From contig DASYMJ010000071.1 in assembly GCA_036009105.1 (NCBI GenBank), positions 1-8,531 of the forward strand: DNA of 8,531 bases, given 5' to 3'. Below the pieces are notes generated by a model. That model did not search any database, was not told the origin of the DNA, and saw nothing but the letters and a program-made list of their open reading frames with translations. Below are positions 1-6,045 of the stretch, one piece after another (position 1 is the stretch's first letter; each line of letters starts with the position of its first letter). Source of the DNA: JAFAVZ01 sp036009105 (GTDB taxonomy: Bacteria > Acidobacteriota > Thermoanaerobaculia > Gp7-AA8). A program made the translations under genes and the position numbers.

Positions 1-45
1 CCAGCCGGCCCGATATCAATGCTGGGCCGGCTGGAGAGCCGGCCC
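1..45. repeat. GC-rich alternating inverted repeats (REP-like) 3' of the alkaline phosphatase gene
   Basis: Three related arms lie side by side. CCAGCCGGCCC (1-11) pairs perfectly over 11 bp with GGGCCGGCTGG (24-34) across a 12-nt loop. GGGCCGGCT (24-32) also pairs perfectly over 9 bp with AGCCGGCCC (37-45) across a 4-nt loop. The middle arm is shared, so the two hairpins exclude each other. The element begins 10 nt past the leftward stop codon of the alkaline phosphatase. It could therefore act as a 3' mRNA-stabilising or terminator structure, but no T-tract follows on the minus strand. The alternating layout resembles dispersed REP-type intergenic repeats. It may extend beyond the window start, so its full length is unknown. 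Confidence 0.6.
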
Positions 46-55
46 TACGTTTGGG

Positions 56-1933
56 TTATGGTTTTGCGGCGGCCGTCGCCCGGGCAACGGCCTCGTCCGT
101 GAGCGCGGGCAGCACGTGCGTGTCGGCGCTCCCCACCTCCACCCCCAGCTCGAAGCCGATGGTGCGGGCGATGTCGGTCGGGGCGGCGGGGCAGGCGGCG
201 CAGGAGACGGCGCGAACATCTGCCCCCCAAAGAAGCACCGGCACATGCTGGTCCTCCGGGACCGGCTGGCCGTGTGTGGTGTTCGTCGCGCGGTAGGACC
301 AGATCCAGCCGCGGCGCAGCACGAGCAGCAGGTCGCCGCTGCGGTCGGCGCGGAAGGAGCGGCGCATCGCGGCCTCGAGCTGGTCCGGCTGGTCGTTGGC
401 CTGGAGCAGCTCGGTGTTGGTAAAGACGCGGGTCACGCCGGGCAGGCCGGCCACGATCGAGGCCAGCGCGCGCTTCACGCGCTCGCCATCGAGCTTGAGG
501 GCGTGGATGCGCTTCCAGTTCAGGTAGAGCGACGGCTCCTCGAAGTAAAAAACGAGGCCGTCGCCGATCGGCTCGTTGACCTGGAAGGGCGCGTGCAGCG
601 CCTTGGCCAGCTGGCGTTCCAGCTGGATGCGCAGCGGCGGCAGCTCGGCGAGGAGCTTCGCCGCGCGGGCGCCGTTGCGGAGATCGATGCGGCCGACGTC
701 CGCCTTCGGATCGCGCAGCTTGGCGATCTCCGGCGTCGACTGCACGCCGTGGTCGGCGGTGATGGCGACCAGGAGGCGGCCCTCGAAGCGCTTGTTGAGC
801 TCATCGAGGAAGCGCTCCAGCGCGCGGTCGAGGCGCACCGCGTCGTCGGCTACTTCCATCGAGTCGGGACCGTAGTAGTGGCCCAGGTAGTCGGGGGTGG
901 AGAGGCCGACGAAGAAGACGTCCGGCGACCGGTCGGCGCCGAGGTTGGCGGTGGTCACGACCCGCAGGGCGAAGTCGAGGAGGAGCTCGTTGCCGTACGG
1001 CGAGTAGGTCAGGGCGCGCAGGTCCTTGATGGGATGGGGGAACGTGCCGTTGTAGCGCGGGTTCTTCAGCTTCGCCGCCTCGGGTGGATCGAACGTCACG
1101 CGCTGCAGGTCGGCGGCGGGGATGAGGCCGGACGGCGTCCACTCCTGCGAGGGGGGCGCGTAGCGCTCGAACAGACCCTGGTTGAAGTCGAAGAGGGAGG
1201 GGTCGTAGTGGTAGTAGCTGGAGGAGATGAAGCCGGTCTTGTTGTCGAACCAATAGACGGCGTCCGCGCGGCGGCCGGCCATCAGGATAGCGGCGCGATC
1301 CTTGAGCGCGACGGCCATGACCTTCGCATCGGGGTAGCGCGACTTCACCCGGTCGCCCAGGGAGTCTTCGCCGAGGGTGACGGGGGACATGCCGGTGGTG
1401 GAGCCGGCGGTGACCTTCGCGCGCGCGTCGGCCACGCAGTAGCGGGGCGAGCCGTTCGCGGCGCGCCACCACTCCGGTGCGGTGGAGGTCGCGGCGGCCG
1501 GCACCGGCTGGGGCGGGGTGTAGCCGCCGGTGTCGTCGAGGAAGGCATCCCAGGCCTGCTGGTCGAACGGCGCGTTCGGCTCGAACCAGGTGTTGCCGAC
1601 GATGCCGTGCTCGGCCGGATTGCGGCCGGTGCCGATGGAGGCGTGACCGGGGCCGGTGAAGGTGACGGCGTGACGGTATGCCGCGCTGGGGAAGCTGGCC
1701 CCGCCGGTGAGGAAGCGGTTGAAGCCGCGCTCGGAGAACCAGGGGCGGAAGCGCTGCAGGTAGTCCGCCCGGAACTGGTCGATGGAGATGATGACCACCA
1801 GATCGGGGCGGTCGGCGGCGTTGGCGGCCGCGGCGAGGAGAAAGGCAACGACGAAGAGGAGGACGCCCCTCACCCGCCGCTTCGCGCCCCCCTCTCCCCG
1901 CGGGCGGGGCGAGGGGTCTTGCCGGCGCGGCAT
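56..1933 (-). CDS. PafA-like alkaline phosphatase (type I phosphodiesterase/alkaline phosphatase superfamily), secreted
   Basis: This is a 625-residue exported metalloenzyme, predicted to hydrolyse phosphate monoesters in the periplasm or outside the cell. Residues 1-39 look like a signal peptide: a long Arg-rich n-region, then a hydrophobic VLLFVVAFLLAAAANA core with cleavage near ANA-AD. The two-Zn site is readable. Asp52 (ISIDQFRAD), the nucleophile Thr93 (FTGPGHAS) and Asn114 (GIVGNTW) have the same spacing as D38/T79/N100 of PafA as I recall it. Lys211 and Arg213 (ALKDR) match the PafA monoesterase pair K162/R164. Asp348 and His352 (STPDYLGH), Asp394 and His395 (ADHG) and His563 (DQHVP) are the remaining ligands. 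All expected catalytic residues are present, so the enzyme looks active. The chosen ATG overlaps the upstream stop as TGATG and has AAGGA nine bases ahead. An ATG nine bases upstream sits directly against that AAGGA and is less likely. The stop is TAA at 56-58. The substrate is not fixed by sequence. Confidence 0.9.
   Translation of the reverse strand: MPRRQDPSPRPRGEGGAKRRVRGVLLFVVAFLLAAAANAADRPDLVVIISIDQFRADYLQRFRPWFSERGFNRFLTGGASFPSAAYRHAVTFTGPGHASIGTGRNPAEHGIVGNTWFEPNAPFDQQAWDAFLDDTGGYTPPQPVPAAATSTAPEWWRAANGSPRYCVADARAKVTAGSTTGMSPVTLGEDSLGDRVKSRYPDAKVMAVALKDRAAILMAGRRADAVYWFDNKTGFISSSYYHYDPSLFDFNQGLFERYAPPSQEWTPSGLIPAADLQRVTFDPPEAAKLKNPRYNGTFPHPIKDLRALTYSPYGNELLLDFALRVVTTANLGADRSPDVFFVGLSTPDYLGHYYGPDSMEVADDAVRLDRALERFLDELNKRFEGRLLVAITADHGVQSTPEIAKLRDPKADVGRIDLRNGARAAKLLAELPPLRIQLERQLAKALHAPFQVNEPIGDGLVFYFEEPSLYLNWKRIHALKLDGERVKRALASIVAGLPGVTRVFTNTELLQANDQPDQLEAAMRRSFRADRSGDLLLVLRRGWIWSYRATNTTHGQPVPEDQHVPVLLWGADVRAVSCAACPAAPTDIARTIGFELGVEVGSADTHVLPALTDEAVARATAAAKP
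1889..1916. repeat. GC-rich hairpin (REP-like) inside the signal-peptide coding region
   Basis: CCCCTCTCCCCG (1889-1900) faces CGGGGCGAGGGG (1905-1916) across a 4-nt loop, with 11 of 12 positions paired. It lies about 15 bases into the alkaline phosphatase reading frame and encodes the Pro/Arg/Gly stretch ahead of the hydrophobic core. C-rich/G-rich hairpins of this composition are common as dispersed intergenic repeats in GC-rich genomes. Here it is translated, which suggests an element that inserted or drifted into the 5' end of the gene. In mRNA it would form a strong structure just downstream of the start codon. Confidence 0.6.
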
Positions 1934-1947
1934 CAATGCCATTCCTT
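1931..1947 (-). promoter_or_regulatory. TGATG stop/start overlap with Shine-Dalgarno between the two phosphatase genes
   Basis: Read leftward, AAGGA (1947-1943) is followed by nine bases and then TGATG. TGA (1935-1933) ends the acid phosphatase, and ATG (1933-1931) starts the alkaline phosphatase, sharing one A. This layout is typical of translational coupling by a terminating ribosome. It decides the start of the downstream gene and shows that both lie on one transcript. Confidence 0.75.
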
Positions 1948-2739
1948 GTCCTCGCGCAGCTGGTCGATCTTCTGCTGCAGGCCGCAGTCGGGCTTGCTGG
2001 TGTCGGCGCCGAGGGCGGTTTCCCAGGAGCCGTAGGCGGCGTTGGGGAGGAGGTACCACGTGGCGCCGAGTCTCGACGCGTTGTCGGCCACGAGCTGGCG
2101 GCGCTGGGCCACGGTCTTGCCGGCGGTGTTCACGAAATCGTTGAGATCATCGCCGAAGAGCATGAGCAGCTGGTGATCGGAGGCGACGAAGGCGCGGCGC
2201 GAGCTCTTGTCGCTCGTCCAGCCTTTGCTCTCGTCCTTGGTCAGCACGTGCGCCGCATCGGCCATCGGGTAGCCGTAGCGAACGAAGGTGCCGAGGAGGC
2301 GCGGCTTCTCGTCCAGGGCGCGGTTCGTCACGTAGTAGATGTCGACGTTCTTCGAGGCGGCCCACTTTAGGAAGTCGAGCGCGGCGGGGATGGGGCGGGC
2401 GAAGCCGTTCAGGGCGTAGTTGTGCCAGAGGTCGGGCGTGTAGAGCTTGCGGCCTTTCATCAGCGAGGACTGGAAGGAGGAGTTGTCGAGGACCGTCTCG
2501 TCGGCGTCGAGGATGATGGCGGGCGGGCGGCCCAGGGGATCGGGGAAGGCGGGGGCGAGCATCGTCTCCAGGTTGCGCCGGGCGGAGGCGTAGACCTGGC
2601 GGGTGATGGCGTCGTACTCGGCGGAGGTCTGCTGCCAGAGCGTCGCGTTGAGCGAGGCGTAGGCGCCGGCGCAGGGATCGTCGGCCGCGGCGAGTGGGAA
2701 GGCGAAGAGGAGAGCGAAGAGCGGAAGGAGTTTTCTCAT
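1933..2739 (-). CDS. HAD-superfamily acid phosphatase, class IIIB / 5'-nucleotidase e(P4)-like, secreted
   Basis: This 268-residue exported phosphatase is of the HAD IIIB type, the group that includes Haemophilus e(P4) and class B/C acid phosphatases; it probably acts on 5'-nucleotides and small phosphoesters outside the cytoplasm. Residues 1-19 form a signal peptide (LLPLFALLFAFPLAAA). The four HAD motifs are present: Asp78 and Asp80 in LDADETVLDNS (nucleophile and general acid), Thr138 in YYVTNR, a Lys near 178 in the SDKSSRR stretch, and Asp197/Asp198 in GDDLNDF. The later LPNAAYGSWE segment is also typical of the family. No lipobox is seen; the first Cys (23) follows ADDP, so this looks like a soluble rather than lipid-anchored form. 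ATG at 2739 is preferred over a TTG two codons upstream, but neither has a visible Shine-Dalgarno. The gene follows a terminator and overlaps the alkaline phosphatase by one base. HAD membership is secure; the substrate is inferred. Confidence 0.88.
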   Translation of the reverse strand: MRKLLPLFALLFAFPLAAADDPCAGAYASLNATLWQQTSAEYDAITRQVYASARRNLETMLAPAFPDPLGRPPAIILDADETVLDNSSFQSSLMKGRKLYTPDLWHNYALNGFARPIPAALDFLKWAASKNVDIYYVTNRALDEKPRLLGTFVRYGYPMADAAHVLTKDESKGWTSDKSSRRAFVASDHQLLMLFGDDLNDFVNTAGKTVAQRRQLVADNASRLGATWYLLPNAAYGSWETALGADTSKPDCGLQQKIDQLREDKEWH

Positions 2740-2743
2740 GCGC

Positions 2744-2776
2744 AAAGGAAAAGGGCCACTCTCGCGAGTGGCCCTT
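2744..2776 (-). terminator. Intrinsic terminator/attenuator between the TonB receptor and acid phosphatase genes
   Basis: Read leftward, AAGGGCCACTC (2776-2766) and GAGTGGCCCTT (2761-2751) form a perfect 11-bp stem closed by GCGA, a GNRA-type tetraloop. TTCCTTT follows, giving an interrupted U-tract (UUUUCCUUU including the end of the stem). The hairpin begins 26 nt after the receptor stop and ends 11 nt before the acid phosphatase ATG. It can end the receptor transcript, or act as a partial terminator that lowers expression of the phosphatases. On the plus strand no T-run follows, so it works leftward. Confidence 0.85.
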
Positions 2777-2802
2777 CCATGAGATCACAGTGAGGCGGGA
2801 AA

Positions 2803-5800
2803 TCAGAACCGGATCTTCGCCGCAACCTGGTACTGGCGCGGGTCGACCGAGGCTTCGTAGCCATTGACCAGGCCGAAGGTCGGGGTGAGGGCCGCGTTGG
2901 TCACCTTGGTGATGGTGTAGCGGTCGGTGGCGGCGGTGTAGACGGCGTTGAACATCGTCTGGTTGGCCGCGCCGATGAAGCGGTTCTTGGTGTTGAAGAC
3001 GTTGAACACTTCGCCCAGGACTTCCAGCTGCACGCCGCGGGGGAGGCCGAAGATCTTGGAGAGGCGGAGGTCGGCGTTCCACACGTCGGGCTGGCGCTCG
3101 GTGTTGCGGCCGATGATGTGCGCGCCGCGCGCGCCGAGGAAGTCGGCCAGCTGCGGGCGGGTCAGGCCGGTGGCCTGGCTCAGGTCGATGATCGCGCCGT
3201 TGCCGTCGACGAAGACCGGGATGTTGCCCGTGGTCTGGGTCAGGCCGTTCAGGTTCATCGCGCCGGCGAAGGCGATGGTGCGGGAGTAGGGGACGCCGCT
3301 GCGATAGCTGCCGATGCCGGAGATGGTGAAGCCGTACGGCAGGCGGTAGGTCACGTCGCCGACCACGCGGTGCGTCACGTCGTTGTCGCTGAGGCCCTCG
3401 CTGAGCTTCGGATTGAACGGGTCATAGAGGAACGAGGAGGAGGTGGAGCGCTCGTTCGTGTCCTGGTCGATGGAGCGCGACCAGGTGTAGGAGAGGTCCC
3501 AGGAGACGTTCGAGTTGTTGATGGCGAGGCGGTGCGTCTCCAGGGTCCAGGCCCGGTAGCGCGCTTCCTCGTCGCTGAAGAGCTGGCGCACGACGCCCAT
3601 GTCGGTGTACGGACGGGTGGGGGAGTTGATGGTGTAGACCGGCACGTCGCCGAAGCTGTACGGCAGGCGGACGGCGTTGACGTTGCGCGTCCCCTGGATG
3701 TGGGTGGTGTTCTGGAAGATCCCGCCGACGGCGACGCTGTACGCGCTGCCGATCTGCTGCTCGAACTGCAGGCTGGAGCGCCACGCTTCCTGGGCCTGGT
3801 AGTCCGGGCCGATGGTCACGATGTCGGTGGAGATGCGCGCCAGCTGCCCGAACTGCTCCGGGGTGAGGGTGTTCGGATAGGCCGGGCACTTGACGGTGGT
3901 GGCCGTGGCGCAGGTGATGGAGATCTGGTTGAAGTTGCCGCTGATCTGAGTCAGCGGGTTGGACAGAAGGATGTCCGGCATGTAGCCGAAGAACTTGCCC
4001 GTGCCGCCGCGCAGGACCGAGCGGCCCGTGCCGGTGATGTCGTAGGCGAAGCCGAAGCGGGGGGCGATGTTGTGGTCCTCGCTGATGTCGTTGATGAACT
4101 CCGGATGCTGCGGGAAGGCGTTCGTGGCCGGCTTCGGCATGGTCTGCCAGTCATAGCGCAGGCCGAGGTCGATGGTCAGCTTCGAGCCGATGTGGAAGTT
4201 GTCCGAGCCGTAGAAGGCGTAGGTGTTCTGATCCCACGAGGTCAGGCCGCCGCCGGCGCCGAAGCCCTGCTGGTACTGGTTCGGCACGTCGTTGATGAAG
4301 TCCGCCACGCTGTTGTAGCGGAACACGCCGGCCAGGTTGCGGGGGAAGAGGTTGTCGATTTTCAGGAAGAGCAGCTCGGTGCCGACCTTGAAGGAGTGGT
4401 CGTTCCAGATGTACTGGACGGTGTCCTTCAGCTGGATCTTCTTCTCCTTGGTGTTGTTGGGGAGGAAGTCGTTCTGGCCGAAGAAGGCGGTGCGGCCGGC
4501 GGCGTAGGTGACGACGACCTCCGGGCTCAGCGTGTTCGGGGCGATGGGGCGCTCGTCGGTGCCGTACTGGGCGATGAACTGGTTGAAGAGGTTGTTCGTG
4601 AAGACCGTCTCTCCCTGGCCCACCAGCTGGTTGAACTTGTCGTGCTCCACGCCCTGGTTGGAGAGCAGGTTGAAGCTCTGGTTGTTGCCGTTCTCGAAGT
4701 CCGAGTAGTTGTCGCGCAGGGAGAAGTGGTTCTTCATCCCCACGTTCGCGTCGAACTTGAGCAGATAGGTGTTCTGGTCGAAGGACTGGTCGTAGTTGAG
4801 CTGATCGGCGTAGGGGATGCCGGTCAGGGTCTGGATCTTGTTGAAGAAGGCGGTCTGCGTCGCGGCCGGCAGGGCGGTGAAGGCGGAGTTGAGGGTGATG
4901 TCGGTGGCGGAGATGGGGAGCTTCTGGCGCTGGAAGTCGCCGTTGAGGAAGAAGAAGAGGCGGTCGTGTACGACCGGGCCGCCCACGGCGAAGCCGGGCT
5001 GGGTGGAATCCTTGGAGCGGAAGCTCTCCACGACCGTCTGGCCGTTGGAGAGGAGCAGCGGACGGCTGGAGGACCAGCCGCGGCGGCGCAGGAAGTAGAA
5101 CGCCTCGCCGTCGAGGTCGTTCGTGCCGCTCTTGGTGATGGCGTTGAGCGTGGCGCCGACGCCGCGGCCGTACTCCGCGTTGTACTGGGAGCGGACGACC
5201 TGGAACTCCTTGATGGCGGCCTGGGAGAAGGTGAACGGCGCGCGGGTGCCGCCCGTCTGCTCACCGAAGAAGTCGTTGTTGGAGGTGGCGCCGTCGATGT
5301 TGTAGTCGGTGGAGACGCCGCGCGCGCCGTTGGCGGTGATGCGGCTGCCGAACGCCGTGGCGATGCCGGGCGTCAGCGCGGCCAGGGCGCGGAAGTCGCG
5401 TCCCAGCAGCGGCAGGCTCTCGATCTGCTGCTCGGTGACCGAGGTGGCCGTGCCGGAGCGGTTCGGATCGACTACCGGCGCCGCGGCGGTCACGGTGATC
5501 GTCTCCGAGACCTGCGGCGAGAGCACGAGGTTGGCCGAGGTGGTGTTGCCGAGGAGCACCACCACCCGCGGCACGTTCACCTTGCCCAGTCCGGCCAGCT
5601 CCGCATCGATGCGGTAGGGGCCGGGGGGGAGCAGGTTGAACAGATACGCACCGTCCGTTTCCGTGACCGTGTTGCGGGTCAGGCCGGTGTCATTGTTCGT
5701 CACCGTGACGGTCACCCCAGGCAGGGCGGCGTTGCTGTTGTCCGTGACCTTGCCGGCGATGCCGCCGGTCGTCTGGTTCGTCGACTGGGCGAACGCCGAG

Positions 5801-5856
5801 CCGGCGAGGATCACGCAGAACACGAGGATGTACAGAGTTCTGGTTTTGCTGCGCAT
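2803..5856 (-). CDS. TonB-dependent receptor with N-terminal carboxypeptidase-regulatory-like domain (Oar-like)
   Basis: This 1017-residue outer-membrane beta-barrel protein is of the Oar-like group, whose barrels move substrates with energy from TonB-ExbBD. Residues 1-23 are a signal peptide (hydrophobic YILVFCVILAGSAFA, cleavage near AFA-QS). Residues 30-114 form a carboxypeptidase-regulatory/beta-sandwich domain (GGIAGKVTDNSNAALPGVTV, then TDGAYLFNLLPPGPYRI). SETITVTAAAP (117-127) is a TonB-box-like segment. Residues 135-250 form the plug (IESLPLLGRDF, NIDGATSNNDFF, KEFQVVRSQYNAEYGR, LNAITKSGTN). The rest is the barrel, ending in the aromatic AAKIRF expected for outer-membrane insertion. 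Length is normal for the group and the frame is intact. The ATG is fixed by GGAGG (5867-5863) six bases upstream. A strong terminator follows the stop. The ligand is unknown; nearby phosphatases make phosphorus-containing compounds a guess only, and some Oar proteins are linked to protein secretion instead. Confidence 0.93.
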   Translation of the reverse strand: MRSKTRTLYILVFCVILAGSAFAQSTNQTTGGIAGKVTDNSNAALPGVTVTVTNNDTGLTRNTVTETDGAYLFNLLPPGPYRIDAELAGLGKVNVPRVVVLLGNTTSANLVLSPQVSETITVTAAAPVVDPNRSGTATSVTEQQIESLPLLGRDFRALAALTPGIATAFGSRITANGARGVSTDYNIDGATSNNDFFGEQTGGTRAPFTFSQAAIKEFQVVRSQYNAEYGRGVGATLNAITKSGTNDLDGEAFYFLRRRGWSSSRPLLLSNGQTVVESFRSKDSTQPGFAVGGPVVHDRLFFFLNGDFQRQKLPISATDITLNSAFTALPAATQTAFFNKIQTLTGIPYADQLNYDQSFDQNTYLLKFDANVGMKNHFSLRDNYSDFENGNNQSFNLLSNQGVEHDKFNQLVGQGETVFTNNLFNQFIAQYGTDERPIAPNTLSPEVVVTYAAGRTAFFGQNDFLPNNTKEKKIQLKDTVQYIWNDHSFKVGTELLFLKIDNLFPRNLAGVFRYNSVADFINDVPNQYQQGFGAGGGLTSWDQNTYAFYGSDNFHIGSKLTIDLGLRYDWQTMPKPATNAFPQHPEFINDISEDHNIAPRFGFAYDITGTGRSVLRGGTGKFFGYMPDILLSNPLTQISGNFNQISITCATATTVKCPAYPNTLTPEQFGQLARISTDIVTIGPDYQAQEAWRSSLQFEQQIGSAYSVAVGGIFQNTTHIQGTRNVNAVRLPYSFGDVPVYTINSPTRPYTDMGVVRQLFSDEEARYRAWTLETHRLAINNSNVSWDLSYTWSRSIDQDTNERSTSSSFLYDPFNPKLSEGLSDNDVTHRVVGDVTYRLPYGFTISGIGSYRSGVPYSRTIAFAGAMNLNGLTQTTGNIPVFVDGNGAIIDLSQATGLTRPQLADFLGARGAHIIGRNTERQPDVWNADLRLSKIFGLPRGVQLEVLGEVFNVFNTKNRFIGAANQTMFNAVYTAATDRYTITKVTNAALTPTFGLVNGYEASVDPRQYQVAAKIRF

Positions 5857-5867
5857 TGAAAGCCTCC
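5857..5867 (-). promoter_or_regulatory. Strong Shine-Dalgarno of the TonB receptor gene
   Basis: GGAGG (5867-5863) is followed by the 6-nt spacer CTTTCA and then ATG. It is the best ribosome binding site in the window and selects this start over a TTG 40 codons upstream in the same frame, which would add a basic, non-signal extension ahead of the signal peptide. Confidence 0.8.
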
Positions 5868-5943
5868 GATGCTGAAGTGTCGAACGATTTTGGCGAGACT
5901 CGACCGCGGAGGACGCTGGGCGCGCGACGCGGATCGTGTGAGC

Positions 5944-5976
5944 CGGTAGGCTACCGTATCGGCGCCTCCCCGTCAA
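5944..5976 (-). promoter_or_regulatory. Candidate sigma70-type promoter with overlapping palindrome, upstream of the TonB receptor
   Basis: Read leftward, TTGACG (5976-5971) is followed by a 17-nt spacer and TAGCCT (5953-5948), a plausible -35/-10 pair that would give a leader of about 85-90 nt. The -10 lies within the 13-nt palindrome CGGTAG-G-CTACCG (5944-5956), a possible repressor operator. Both matches are short in a GC-rich background, so this is a prediction from pattern only. Confidence 0.35.
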
Positions 5977-6019
5977 AGGGAGAAGGGCGGCTTCGTCTGC
6001 CTCTTCAACGTCCCCACAA

Positions 6020-6040
6020 GGCGGGGCTCTTCGCCCCGCC
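6020..6040 (-). terminator. GC-rich stem-loop after rho, possible terminator
   Basis: GGCGGGGC (6020-6027) pairs perfectly with GCCCCGCC (6033-6040) across a 5-nt loop, and the structure begins 5 nt past the rho stop. On the minus strand it is followed only by TTGTGGGG, so it lacks a proper U-tract. It may stabilise the rho 3' end or assist termination. Together with the candidate promoter downstream, it suggests rho and the receptor are separate transcription units. Confidence 0.5.
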
Positions 6041-6045
6041 CCACC

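Noticed and set aside
116..2035. Long plus-strand open frame (639 codons) opposite the alkaline phosphatase gene
   Set aside because: It is antisense to a gene with complete catalytic motifs. Its translation is a low-complexity Val/Gly/Ala/Arg/Glu mix typical of antisense frames in GC-rich DNA.
2147..3082. Minus-strand open frame (311 codons) overlapping the acid phosphatase and the receptor end
   Set aside because: It is in a different frame from both real genes, rich in Arg/Pro/His, and contains the terminator.
3118..5859. Very long plus-strand open frame (913 codons) opposite the TonB receptor
   Set aside because: The composition is Glu/Val/Gly/Ala/Arg-rich with no domain signature, while the minus strand encodes a full receptor with signal peptide, plug and terminal aromatic residue. 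Its length reflects GC-biased codon use.
5965..5982. Small hairpin CCTCCC/GGGAG near the receptor promoter
   Set aside because: It has only a 5-bp stem with a 7-nt loop and overlaps the -35 candidate; it is within chance expectation for this base composition.
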